Made by a program: the position numbers and the translations under genes. Shown in pieces: positions 28,121 to 38,382 of a stretch of DNA of 64,000 bases (position 1 is its first letter; every line of letters begins with the position of its first letter). Under the pieces are notes generated by a model, which saw nothing but the letters and a program-made list of their open reading frames with translations, ran no database searches and was not told the origin of the DNA. The stretch comes from Streptomyces fagopyri. GTDB taxonomy: Bacteria; Actinomycetota; Actinomycetes; Streptomycetales; Streptomycetaceae. The stretch spans positions 372,001 through 436,000 of the forward strand of contig NZ_CP045643.1 of assembly GCF_009498275.1 (NCBI RefSeq), given 5' to 3'.

Positions 28121-29089
28121 GTGCTGAGCACCCTGGGGATCAGCGAGTTCGACGAACGGGTCTACCGCATCTATCTCACCAAGTCGGACCGGACGGCTGC
28201 CGAGATCGCCGAGAGCCTGGGCACCACGCCCAGCCGGGTCAGGCGCACGGTCTCCCGGTTGGTGGAGCTGGGCATGCTGAGAAGGGAAGGCCACGGCCAG
28301 TACCGGCCGGTCAGCCCGCACACCGCGCTGAGGGCACTCCTTGCCAGACGCCGCGCCGAAACCGAGGCGGCGTTCACCTCGGTGTGGGGCACCGTCGATG
28401 ACCTGGCGGACGAATACCGCGCACGTCGGCTGCAGGAGGATCCCACCGGACTGGTGGAGGTGATCACCGGTGAGGCGGAGATCACCGTGCGCGTCGCCGA
28501 ACTGATGCAGTCGGTGCGCACCCACTTCTGGGTGCTGGATCGACCCCCCTATCTCGGGTCCTACAGCACCGAGTTGGAGGAGGAGTTGACGATGGACCTA
28601 CTGGGCCGCGGCGTCGACATTCGGTCGGTCTACACCCCGGAGGCACTGGCGCAGCCGGAGCGCTTCGAGCTGATCACCCACCTCGCCCAGATCGGCGAGC
28701 AGGCCCGCATCCTGCCGACCCTGCCGTTCAGACTGCGCATCATGGACCGACGCGTCGCGCTGGTCGCGCTGGTACCCGGCCGCTACGACAGGATCGCCGT
28801 CGTCCACCGATCGGGCCTGCTCGACGCGCTCCTCGAGTTGTTCGACTCCTACTGGCAGCGCGGCCAGTCCCTCGGTGCGGCAGCTCCGGCGACGCCCGAC
28901 GGGCCGAGCGCGCAGGACCTCCTGCTGCTGAAGATGATGCAGGCGGGTTACAAGGACCACGCGATCGCACGGCAGTTGGGGACGAGCGCACGCACGGTGA
29001 CCCGCCGCATCGCGACGATCGCGTCCGGGCTCGGTCTCGACACGCGCTTCCAGGTGGGGGCCGAGGCGGCCAAGAGGGGCTGGATCTAG
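28121..29089 (+). CDS. TrmB-like/LuxR-like helix-turn-helix regulator
   Basis: The GTG at 28121 gives 322 residues. The N-terminal winged HTH (about 1-60, KSDRTAAEIAESLGTTPSRVRRTVSRLVEL) is of the TrmB type. The middle part (110-250) is a phospholipase-D-like fold often seen in TrmB proteins. The C-terminus (270-320) has a LuxR-like HTH (KDHAIARQLGTSARTVTRRIATI). Proteins with this two-HTH layout are commonly found beside subtilase genes in Streptomyces. It probably controls the divergent protease. The signal is unknown. Confidence 0.85.
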   Translation: MLSTLGISEFDERVYRIYLTKSDRTAAEIAESLGTTPSRVRRTVSRLVELGMLRREGHGQYRPVSPHTALRALLARRRAETEAAFTSVWGTVDDLADEYRARRLQEDPTGLVEVITGEAEITVRVAELMQSVRTHFWVLDRPPYLGSYSTELEEELTMDLLGRGVDIRSVYTPEALAQPERFELITHLAQIGEQARILPTLPFRLRIMDRRVALVALVPGRYDRIAVVHRSGLLDALLELFDSYWQRGQSLGAAAPATPDGPSAQDLLLLKMMQAGYKDHAIARQLGTSARTVTRRIATIASGLGLDTRFQVGAEAAKRGWI

Positions 29090-29448
29090 ACGTGGGCGTT
29101 GTTCACGTCCGCGTTCGCGTTCGCGCCCGAGTGTGTTGACGTCGACGATCTCCCCCGGGGATTCTCGGATCGGCCTGCGCTGCTACTCCGGCTGCCGCAC
29201 CGCGACGGGTCCGAGCATGACCGCGATCGACGTCGACGGTCCCGACCCGTGTGGCGAAGGCCATCAACCGGTCGGTGGTGTTGTTCGCGCATGTCGGACG
29301 GGGTGGCCTCGGTGGGGCCCTCTTCGTCCAATTCGCTCGCTGCGGCCAGGCGTTCCCGGTTCCGCAGCAGGGTGTCCACGTAGGTCCGCAGGTCGGGCAG
29401 GCAGGACGGGTCGGTGCAAAAATGATCACAGTCCAGGCAACGCGAGGC
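29086..29448 (-). pseudogene. C-terminal remnant of a tyrosine-recombinase-like integrase
   Basis: The minus-strand frame reads CLDCDHFCTDPSCLPDLR then TYVDTLLRNRERLAAASELD. The pattern of paired cysteines before HF and a following LP-rich helix matches the C-terminal tail of Tn554-type and related integrases. An in-frame TGA lies immediately upstream and the catalytic domain is absent. It is a mobile-element relic. The gap 29449-29646 shows nothing else. Confidence 0.5.
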
Positions 29449-29646
29449 TCAGGCACCACACCCAGGAAGGTCTCCCACAGTCACCCACCTCCCCCGCCCA
29501 CGCCCACGCCCTGGAAACGAACTACCGGCACTCAATCCACCGTCGTGGTGGTCGTTGGCAGTCCGTTCGCGGATGGTCGGCCGGCGGCGCATGAGCCTGG
29601 CTCCACTCATTGGGACCTATTCGCAGCGATCACCTAGGCTGGCGCG

Positions 29647-30495
29647 GTGACTGATGAGCAGGAGCGGGTGCAGCCGTCGGGAGTATGGGCCACGGCTGTA
29701 GGGGTGGCCAGGGTACGGGCGCTGGAGAGCGAGCGGAAGAACGCGCTGTTCCGCGACCCACTCGCACAGGCCTTCGCCACCGCCGACGGCCTGTGGCCCT
29801 CCTCGCCGCCGCCTGGTGACGAGGCCGCACGACGACGCCGACTGGGCGTGGCGTTCTCCATCGTCATCAGGACGAAGTTCCTCGACGACCTGTTGCAGAA
29901 GGCCTCCGCGTCCGGGGTCCGGCAGGTCGTGCTGCTCGGCGCCGGCATGGACAGTCGGGCCTTCCGAATGGGCTGGCCCGAGGGCACCGGGGTGTTCGAG
30001 GTCGACACCGCCGCGCCACTGGCCTTCAAGGCTTCGGTGCTGCAGCACGAGCGGGCCGTCCCACGCTGCGAACGGATCACCGTCGCTGTGGATCTGCGTG
30101 AGGACTGGCCAGGAGCGCTGGCCGCCGCCGGGCACGACCCGGCGGTGCCGACCGTATGGATCGCCGAAGGACTGCTGATCTATCTGCCCGCGGACGCGGT
30201 GGAACTGCTGCTGGCCCGGATCAGCATGCAGTCGGCGGCAGGCAGTCGGATGGGGCTGACGTTGGGCTCACGCGGCGTGATCGAGCGCTTTGGCGCGGAC
30301 GCCGTACCGGGATCGGCGGCGTCCATGTGGGTCTCGGAGACGCCCGACGACCCGGTGGCCTGGCTGGCCGGGCACGGCTGGGAGGCCGACAGCCACACCC
30401 TGCGCGAGCGCGCCGCCGCCTACGGCCGCCCGATCAGCACCCCGCCGCAGCACGAGGAGCAGCCCGGCGGACTGATCTCGGCGGTCCGCCGGTAG
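29647..30495 (+). CDS. SAM-dependent methyltransferase, TIGR00027/LCMT-like
   Basis: The GTG at 29647 gives 282 residues. The SAM-binding segment VVLLGAGMDSRAFRM (about 98-112), EVDTAA (about 119-124) and WIAEGLLIYLP (about 176-186) are diagnostic for this leucine-carboxyl-methyltransferase-like family. It is abundant in mycobacteria and streptomycetes, where it methylates carboxyl or hydroxyl groups of small molecules. The substrate is unknown. It stands alone between decayed regions. Confidence 0.88.
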   Translation: MTDEQERVQPSGVWATAVGVARVRALESERKNALFRDPLAQAFATADGLWPSSPPPGDEAARRRRLGVAFSIVIRTKFLDDLLQKASASGVRQVVLLGAGMDSRAFRMGWPEGTGVFEVDTAAPLAFKASVLQHERAVPRCERITVAVDLREDWPGALAAAGHDPAVPTVWIAEGLLIYLPADAVELLLARISMQSAAGSRMGLTLGSRGVIERFGADAVPGSAASMWVSETPDDPVAWLAGHGWEADSHTLRERAAAYGRPISTPPQHEEQPGGLISAVRR

Positions 30496-30904
30496 GACAC
30501 GACGGCGGAACGGTCCGCAAGCAGCTCCTCAAATGAACGACCCTTGCCCGTGCCACCGTTCAAGCCTTGCTGATTGCACTGGTTCACGGAACAGCCGGCC
30601 GAGCCACGAAAATCGACATCAGTGATACCCACTTCACCCCCTTGAGCTCTGAACTGTGCAAGGAGAGCGGCGTAACGAGGGCCGCTGGTCGCCGGCCCAG
30701 CGCACGCCTCGGGTCCTTGGGCCGGCCTCAACACGACGCATCGGTGCCCGGCTCGCATTCCGGGGCCAAGGCCACGAGTTGCTCTCCGGCACGTCTGCCG
30801 TCGCCCAGTTCGGAGCGTCCAGCCGGGCTCGGAGCCCCTGGACGTGCACGACAGGTGGCACTGGGGTGCCTCGAACTCGCCGGACCACCGCATCGGCTGG
30901 GCGG

Positions 30905-31185
30905 TCACCGGCAGGAAACCACTACAGAACGCCCCTTGATCCCCGACTTCGGACCGTGGCGTGCAACGACCTGCCCCGGCTCCTCGACCAGGGCCCCGAT
31001 GAAGGGGATGACGGTGCTGTCCGTACGGTAGAAGCGGCCTTGACGCAGAGGGCGTCAGCCTCGGTGCCGTCGTCCTGACCCAGTTGTGCATCCAGCGCAT
31101 GGCTGATGACGCGTCGGACGCGGGCAAACCGTCGAGCCACATCCCAGTCGGCATGCCGGTCCTCGTCCAGATCGGCTTCGGCCAC
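30905..31185 (-). pseudogene. Frameshifted unidentified gene
   Basis: A minus-strand frame from the GTG at 31185 reads VAEADLDEDRHADWDVARRF then ARVRRVISHALDAQLG. Near 31050 protein-like reading moves to another frame, RQGRFYRTDSTVIPFIGALV then EEPGQVVARHGPKSGIKGR, ending at the TGA at 30905. The two halves look like one protein of about 95 residues broken by an indel. No family was recognised. The surrounding gap 30496-31617 otherwise holds no gene that can be supported. Confidence 0.4.
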
Positions 31186-31497
31186 AGTCGAGACAGACAG
31201 CGGCTGCCCGGCATGGCTTCACCAGCCCACTCGACTCCCCTCGCTCCTACCCTTTGGCAGGCCGTCGCGCGCAGCGAGCGCGGAGGCCCCCGGCCGACGC
31301 GCCGCCGGAGACAGGCCGGGCCCGATCCCTCTATGCGCTCCTGTACACACCTCCCCTCTTCCTGTCTTCTTTCTCCTCCTGTCGAAGTGGATCCGGGGTG
31401 CGGAGAAGGATGTCGGGCTCGCTGGGGCAGCCTGACCAGGGCGGTGGCCCGCGCCTGTCCGGCGCAGAGTGCGGGAGGGCCGAGACAGTTGTCGGCG

Positions 31498-31518
31498 AAA
31501 AAACCCGAGGGGCTTTTT
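31498..31518 (-). terminator. Probable rho-independent terminator downstream of the TetR gene
   Basis: Reading the minus strand, an A-rich run, GCCCCTCGGG and a run of six T form a short stem with CTC loop, about 100 bases after the TetR stop at 31618. Confidence 0.5.
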
Positions 31519-31617
31519 GGTCCGGTCGCGGGTGAGGTTTCCGGATCGAGGCATGCGCAGTCCCTCCGCACCCATGGAGCATGGTCAGGGGACGTCAGAT
31601 GCAGGCGTTGGGCATGT

Positions 31618-32256
31618 CTACCAGAGCTTGCCGGTACAGATGTGCTGGATGGTGGACGCCAGTGCTTGTTTGAGCAGGTCGGCGTTCGCCTCGGCGATGG
31701 CGTCGAATTCCAGTAGATAGCGTCCTACGTGCAGGCCGAGCAGGTGGCTGGCGACCAGGGATGCGCGCAGTTCGGCGCGTTCCGGGTCGATGGCCGTGAC
31801 GATCGGGCTGACGACGCAGGTGGTGAACAACTCCCGCGCCAGCGTGGCTGCTTCAGGACGTTCGCATGCCGCGTGCAGCAGAGTCAGGGCGGTATTGGGC
31901 CGGCCGTCCTGCTCCCAGGTACTGAGGAACACGTCGGCCAGGCGCTCGCCGATGTGATCGGGGCCCCCGGCGAGTACCTCGTGGACGACCGTGTCGGGGT
32001 CGAACGGCCATTCCACGGTGGCAGCCAGCAGGCCCGCCTTCGAGCCGTAGAAGTGCACGACCAGTGAGGGCTTGACACCCGCGTTCCTGGCGATCTCGCG
32101 CAGCGACGTACCCGCGTAACCCTTCTCGTCGAAGGCGGCTCGGGCAGCGGTGACGATCGTGGCACGTGTCGCCCCTCCGTCCCGCGAGCGGGTCACGCCG
32201 AGCGGCGGCGCTCCGGGCGGGTCCGCGTCGGAGAGTGGGGGGTTCACTGCTGCCAT
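31618..32256 (-). CDS. TetR family regulator of the TGTACA palindromes
   Basis: The ATG at 32256 gives 212 residues. The HTH lies at about 30-75 (GYAGTSLREIARNAGVKPSLVVHFYGSKAGLL). The C-terminal domain (about 85-205) resembles those of TetR_C groups binding small hydrophobic ligands. Upstream frames extending toward 32565 would run through the operators and are rejected. Three TGTACA-type palindromes lie 25-67 bases ahead of its start, and a fourth ahead of the divergent cupin gene, so it probably represses both. Confidence 0.88.
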   Translation of the reverse strand: MAAVNPPLSDADPPGAPPLGVTRSRDGGATRATIVTAARAAFDEKGYAGTSLREIARNAGVKPSLVVHFYGSKAGLLAATVEWPFDPDTVVHEVLAGGPDHIGERLADVFLSTWEQDGRPNTALTLLHAACERPEAATLARELFTTCVVSPIVTAIDPERAELRASLVASHLLGLHVGRYLLEFDAIAEANADLLKQALASTIQHICTGKLW

Positions 32257-32280
32257 ACGGGCAGTGTGACACCCCTCACC

Positions 32281-32323
32281 TGTACATGTACAACGCCTGT
32301 ACAGTACAACTGTACATGTACAG
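32281..32323. promoter_or_regulatory. Triple TGTACA palindrome array
   Basis: TGTACATGTACA (32281-32292), TGTACAGTACA (32298-32308) and CTGTACATGTACAG (32310-32323) stand in tandem upstream of the TetR start. They are probable TetR binding sites. Confidence 0.75.
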
Positions 32324-32383
32324 CTAGGCGCACTTCCCGCGACCGCTCCATTACGGACCACGCGCTCGCCGCTGAATCGTCTC

Positions 32384-32430
32384 CCGCCTCGACGGGCCTC
32401 CCGCCTCGACGGGCCTCGCGTCTCGACGGG
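32384..32430. repeat. 17-base direct repeat in the TetR/cupin intergenic region
   Basis: CCGCCTCGACGGGCCTC occurs twice head to tail (32384-32400 and 32401-32417), followed by a degenerate third copy up to about 32430. No function is evident. Confidence 0.7.
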
Positions 32431-32540
32431 TGCAGCCGCCCCGACCGACGGCCACTGAGTCCGAGATCTCCCGAGGGGAACCCTCAGCGCGGCCGCGAGC
32501 CCGCCTCGGAGCACCGCACGAGCCGGCACCCCACCCGCAC

Positions 32541-32558
32541 TACTGTACATGTACAGTA
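32541..32558. promoter_or_regulatory. 18-base perfect palindrome upstream of the cupin gene
   Basis: TACTGTACATGTACAGTA is a perfect palindrome 40 bases before the cupin start and shares its core with the array at 32281-32323. It is probably the operator through which the TetR protein controls the cupin. Confidence 0.75.
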
Positions 32559-32598
32559 AAATCAATATGCCGAAATGTCCGATCGAAGGAGTCGCCGC

Positions 32599-33072
32599 AT
32601 GAAGGCCATACCCACCGCCCTGGTCGTCCAGCCCGGCGAAGCGGCCGGGGCATCACTCGCGAACGGCGCGTTCGAGCTGCTCGCCGACGGAGGCGCCGTC
32701 AGCGCCAGCCGGCTCACCCTCACCACCGGAGCCGACGGAGCACCCCCGCACCACCACAAGCTCTCCCATGAACTCTTCTACGTCCTGGACGGAACGATGC
32801 TCTTCCGCCTCGGCGACACACTCACCACCGTGCGAAAGGGCGGCCTCGTCGTCATACCGCCCGGACTCCCCCACGTCTTCGGAGCAGCCGAGGGCGAGAG
32901 TGCCGACGTCGTCGTCGTACTCAGCCCCGGCATCGAACGATTCGGCTACTTCGAACAGCTCGCCGCCATCAGCCGCGGCGAGGCTGAATTCGCCTCACTC
33001 CTGCCCGAACAGAACCGCTACGACGTCCACTTCGAAGACCTCCCTGACTGGCGCACACCCTCATCGCGGTAA
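32599..33072 (+). CDS. Cupin domain protein
   Basis: The ATG at 32599 is preceded by AAGGAGTC. An earlier ATG at 32575 lacks a ribosome site. The 157-residue product is a single cupin barrel with the metal ligands of motif 1 in PPHHHKLSHELFYVLDG (HHH and E) and motif 2 in GLVVIPPGLPHVF (H). Such small cupins bind a metal and act as dioxygenases, isomerases or sensors. The function is open. It is divergent from the TetR gene and shares its operator type. Confidence 0.87.
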   Translation: MKAIPTALVVQPGEAAGASLANGAFELLADGGAVSASRLTLTTGADGAPPHHHKLSHELFYVLDGTMLFRLGDTLTTVRKGGLVVIPPGLPHVFGAAEGESADVVVVLSPGIERFGYFEQLAAISRGEAEFASLLPEQNRYDVHFEDLPDWRTPSSR

Positions 33073-33155
33073 TCCCAGACGCCGCACCACCGAAACAACG
33101 CCACGAAGTACCCGACCGGCATGACGCAACCCGCGGCCCGTCCGCCGCTCCCCGT

Positions 33156-33526
33156 GTGCGGCGGCGAATCCATCGCTGGGGCGGGCTGAGCTCGGAAGTC
33201 GAGGACGGCATGAACCCGCAGGTCATCGCCGACCCCAACGGCCGTCTCCCATGGGCTTCACCAGCCCTGGCCGGAGCCGCCCACGACGTCCGGGCCACAC
33301 GGGACCGCGGGACCACGGCGTCATCGACGCCCTCGCCGAGGCCGGCATCGACTGCCGGGCGGACAAGGGTTACCAGGGCGCAGGCGGCACCGTCCGTCAC
33401 CGATACCGCGGCCGATGGGGCGAGCTCCCCACCGGCCAACCAGCCGTCAACCGGTCCCACGCGAAGATCCGCGCCCGGTACGGAAACAGGGTCTGGTCGG
33501 AGTCCCCCGGCATGGTGAACGCCTAG
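33156..33526 (+). pseudogene. IS5-family transposase remnant
   Basis: One frame reads GMNPQVIADPNGRLPWASPA then LAGAAHDVRATRDRG. A frameshift near 33305 leads to HGVIDALAEAGIDCRADKGY then QGAGGTVRH and AVNRSHAKIRA. These are the RNase-H-fold DDE segments of IS5-type transposases. The start, the last catalytic region and any terminal repeats are missing, so the element is dead. Confidence 0.75.
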
Positions 33527-33619
33527 GTGATCCGGGCCGACCAGGTCAACGAGGCGTATCAGCGTGTGCTCAAGAGCGACGTCCGGTACCGCTTCGTGAT
33601 CGACACGGCCACGATCTGA
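33527..33619 (+). pseudogene. C-terminal fragment of a zinc alcohol dehydrogenase
   Basis: Thirty codons read VIRADQVNEAYQRVLKSDVR then YRFVIDTATI, the invariant end of the cinnamyl-alcohol-dehydrogenase-like NAD(P)-dependent zinc ADH family. The rest of the gene is missing, replaced by the transposase remnant directly in front, so insertion followed by deletion removed it. The remaining gap 33620-33926 holds nothing recognised. Confidence 0.65.
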
Positions 33620-33926
33620 ACGACGGGCCGAAGTGGCCGCCCCGCCGGCGGCCACTCAGGGGGTGCCACCGGGGCGCCCCGCCAGAAGGCCCACGCGGCA
33701 TTGAGGGGGCGATCCGACCGGTCGGCGGAATGACGGCCCGGTGATGAGGTACGCCCCGTCGACGACACCGCCCTGCTCGCCCTGCGCCTCACCCCGACCA
33801 GGCCCCGAACCGGGCCCACGTCCAAGACACCAACCTCATGAACAACCCGGCTGACAACCCCCACCACGGTCCAGTCGTCGTGCACCCGCCCTCCCCCGAA
33901 ATTTCCGGTGCCGCGATCGCCGGACG

Positions 33927-35987
<2,061 letters not shown>

Positions 35988-36086
35988 CCCCCTCACCGAC
36001 GGCCGGCCCCGCCCCGGCCCCACCCGCAGCAACGCCCGGCCGCCGCAGGACGGCCCACCCTTTTCCCAGAGCAGGAGCACCTGTCG

Positions 36087-37121
36087 ATGCGCGCAGCCGT
36101 GATGTACGCAGCCGGAGACGTCCGGATCGAGAACCGCCCGGATCCGAAGATCCAGTCCTCCACCGATGCCGTCGTCCGCGTCGTGCTGTCGTGCGTGTGC
36201 GGATCCGACCTGTGGCCCTACAAGTCGATGCCGGCCGTGGACGCGGGGCGGCCGATGGGCCACGAGTTTCTCGGCGTCGTCGAGGAGACCGGCTCCGACG
36301 TCTCGGGCGTCGCGGCCGGTGACCTGGTCGTCGCCCCGTTCACGTACTGCGACAACACCTGCGACTACTGCGTCCGCGGCCTGCACATCTCCTGCCGCAA
36401 CGGCGGCCGGTACGGCTTCGACGGTGTGGACGGCGGCCAGGGCGAGGCGGTGCGCGTCCCGCAGGCCGACGGCACCCTGGTGAAGCTGCCGGTCACCGCG
36501 GACTCCGCGCTTCTGCCGTCCCTGCTGACCTTGTCGGACGTGATGGGCACCGGCCACCACGGCGCGGTCACCGCCGGCGTCGGCCGGGGCGATTCCGTGC
36601 TGGTGATCGGCGATGGCGCGGTCGGGCTGTGCGCGGTGATCGCCGCCAAGCGGCTGGGTGCCGAACAGATCATCCTCATGGGCCGGCACAGCGGCCGCAC
36701 CGACCTGGGCCGCGCCTTCGGAGCCACCGACGTCGTCGCCGAACGCGGAGAGGAAGGCACCGCCCGGGTCCGCGACATCACCGGCGGCAACGGCGTGGCC
36801 AAAGTCATCGAAGCCGTGGGTACCCGCCAGACCCTGGAGACCGCTCTCGCGGCCGTCGACGACGGCGGCACCATCAGCCGCCTGGGCGTCCCGCAGTACG
36901 AGGACGGCCCCGTCGGTCCGTCCATGATCATGCGGAACATCACCCTCACCGGCGGCGCCAGTCCGGCCCGCGTCTACATCGGACAGCTGCTGCCCGACGT
37001 CCTGGACGGCACCATCACTCCCGGCCGCGTCTTCGACCAGACCTTCACCCTCGACCAGACCCCGGCCGCCTACCGGGCGATGACCGACCGTCACGTCCTC
37101 AAAGCCCTCATCACCCCCTGA
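36087..37121 (+). CDS. Zinc-dependent alcohol dehydrogenase
   Basis: This 344-residue medium-chain dehydrogenase has catalytic zinc ligands C38 in CVCGSD and H59/E60 in MGHEF. The structural zinc cysteines lie in YCDNTCDYCVRGLHISC. The Rossmann motif is VLVIGDGAVGLCAV (about 170-183). It is closest in style to threonine/formaldehyde dehydrogenase-like members that act on secondary alcohols or glutathione-independent aldehydes. It is co-oriented with the aldo/keto reductase. Confidence 0.9.
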   Translation: MRAAVMYAAGDVRIENRPDPKIQSSTDAVVRVVLSCVCGSDLWPYKSMPAVDAGRPMGHEFLGVVEETGSDVSGVAAGDLVVAPFTYCDNTCDYCVRGLHISCRNGGRYGFDGVDGGQGEAVRVPQADGTLVKLPVTADSALLPSLLTLSDVMGTGHHGAVTAGVGRGDSVLVIGDGAVGLCAVIAAKRLGAEQIILMGRHSGRTDLGRAFGATDVVAERGEEGTARVRDITGGNGVAKVIEAVGTRQTLETALAAVDDGGTISRLGVPQYEDGPVGPSMIMRNITLTGGASPARVYIGQLLPDVLDGTITPGRVFDQTFTLDQTPAAYRAMTDRHVLKALITP

Positions 37122-37172
37122 CCAGCGCGCCACCGGCCCCACTGCTCCCCCGTAAGGGAGGGTTCTGTGCGG

Positions 37173-37370
37173 CCGTCACCCTCAACAGCGGCGTCCAGAT
37201 GCCGATCCTCAGGCTTCGGCGTCCATCGGATCCCGGCCGACAGGACCGAGCGGGCCGTCACCGAATCTCTCGCCGCCGGCCACCGACTGCCGGACACCGC
37301 GGCCGCCTGCGGCAGCGAGGAAGCCGTCGGCCACGCCATCAAGAACAGCGGCATCCCCAGCCGTGCGGGG
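37173..37370 (+). pseudogene. Aldo/keto reductase N-terminal fragment
   Basis: One frame has [10 protein letters not shown]; one inserted base near 37209 shifts the frame to [20 protein letters not shown] then [20 protein letters not shown]. This is the first 60 residues of a typical aldo/keto reductase, including the DTAAxYGNE region, here with Tyr changed to Cys. No continuation exists, so it is a broken relic. The rest of 37122-37543 is empty. Confidence 0.65.
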
Positions 37371-37543
37371 CCGATGTCGCGGATCCGCGCCGGAAGCCGT
37401 CGCGGCCGCGTGGTTGGCCGTCCGTCAGAGCGGTGCCCTGCCGGGTGGCCTTACCTGCCCGACCCGTCGACGCCCGGCGTTGTCGAACACTTCTTCGTCA
37501 CGAACCTGGTCGCCGGGCCACCGGGCCATTACCGTTCCCAGCC

Positions 37544-38179
37544 ATGATCTTCGATGGCAGACCGGCGCACGACGCGACCGTTCTTCGGTACGGGCTGCGT
37601 CGTTTTCTGCACGGGCTGGTCTTCGATGTGGCGGCGATCAGTTTCGGGGTCGCCGGGATCTGGATGATGGTGGGGGACGGCGATCTCCGCGTCGGCGGCT
37701 GGACATGTGTGGCGGTGCTGCTCAGCGGCGGCGCCGTCGGCGTGGTGCAGGTCGTCCTGCACTGGCGGGCCCGCCGCTGGGTCACGGCCTTCGACGCGAC
37801 CGGTTTCTGGTGGATCCGCGGCGAGGATGCCGCGGTGATCTCCTGGGACTCGCTGGCCGCGGTCGGCATCTACTGGGCGCGGCGTGGCAACGGCAGCGTC
37901 CACACGGTCGAGTTGTGCCCCAGCCGCGAGATCGACCGTGACGATCCGCTGCTGTGGCAGTTCGTCCGCGACACGGCCCCCCTTCGGTCCGGTCTGCCAC
38001 GACTTCGCTATCGCGTCAGCGTGGACGAATCCCATCAGGCGTACGAGAAGGCTCTTCGGCAGTGGGCACCGCCCGAACTGTGGTTCGGGCGAAAGGAACA
38101 GCCGTCTTCCTATCGCGGGAAACCGGACCGGACGACACCTGGCACCGTGAACGGACGGCCGAACGAACCGACACGGTGA
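37544..38179 (+). CDS. Hypothetical membrane protein with two N-terminal helices
   Basis: The 211-residue product has two hydrophobic helices near residues 25-45 and 52-72. A soluble domain follows, with [33 protein letters not shown], resembling the PH-like small-molecule domains seen after paired helices in actinobacterial proteins. A basic, proline-rich tail ends the protein. No family can be named with certainty. It probably sits in the cytoplasmic membrane with the domain inside. Confidence 0.65.
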   Translation: MIFDGRPAHDATVLRYGLRRFLHGLVFDVAAISFGVAGIWMMVGDGDLRVGGWTCVAVLLSGGAVGVVQVVLHWRARRWVTAFDATGFWWIRGEDAAVISWDSLAAVGIYWARRGNGSVHTVELCPSREIDRDDPLLWQFVRDTAPLRSGLPRLRYRVSVDESHQAYEKALRQWAPPELWFGRKEQPSSYRGKPDRTTPGTVNGRPNEPTR

Positions 38180-38338
38180 CACACACCACGCTCGTATTCG
38201 ACGAAGTCTCGTCACCCACCGTGGTCGACGGATCGGCGTAGTACGGCAGCACCGACCATGACCTGCATGTGGTGGACATCGCTTCCGGCAGCGAGACCTG
38301 GACATTTCCCACCGGCGACGAGGAGCAGGTCGACACGG
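38176..38338 (+). pseudogene. PQQ-like beta-propeller fragment with in-frame stop
   Basis: The frame reads VSSPTVVDGSA, a TAG stop, then YGSTDHDLHVVDIASGSETW and TFPTGDE. This is about one blade and a half of a PQQ-like repeat protein (pattern SSPTVVDGTVYVGSxDxxLYAVD). It lies between the hypothetical membrane protein and the GH32 terminator and is not functional. Confidence 0.6.
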
Positions 38339-38370
38339 GAGGCGCGCGCCACACGTGCGCACGCCTCCCG
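38336..38370 (-). terminator. Hairpin terminator of the GH32 gene
   Basis: CGGGAGGCG (38336-38344) and CGCCTCCCG (38362-38370) are perfect arms, extended inward by GCGC pairs, located 12 bases past the GH32 stop on the minus strand. It lacks a T-run, as is common in Streptomyces. Confidence 0.7.
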
Positions 38371-38382
38371 AAATGGCGCTGC

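Noticed and set aside
30420..31571. 383-codon minus-strand frame between methyltransferase and TetR genes
   Set aside because: It crosses the methyltransferase end, changes composition several times and has no motif. Only the shorter frameshifted piece at 30905-31185 looks coding.
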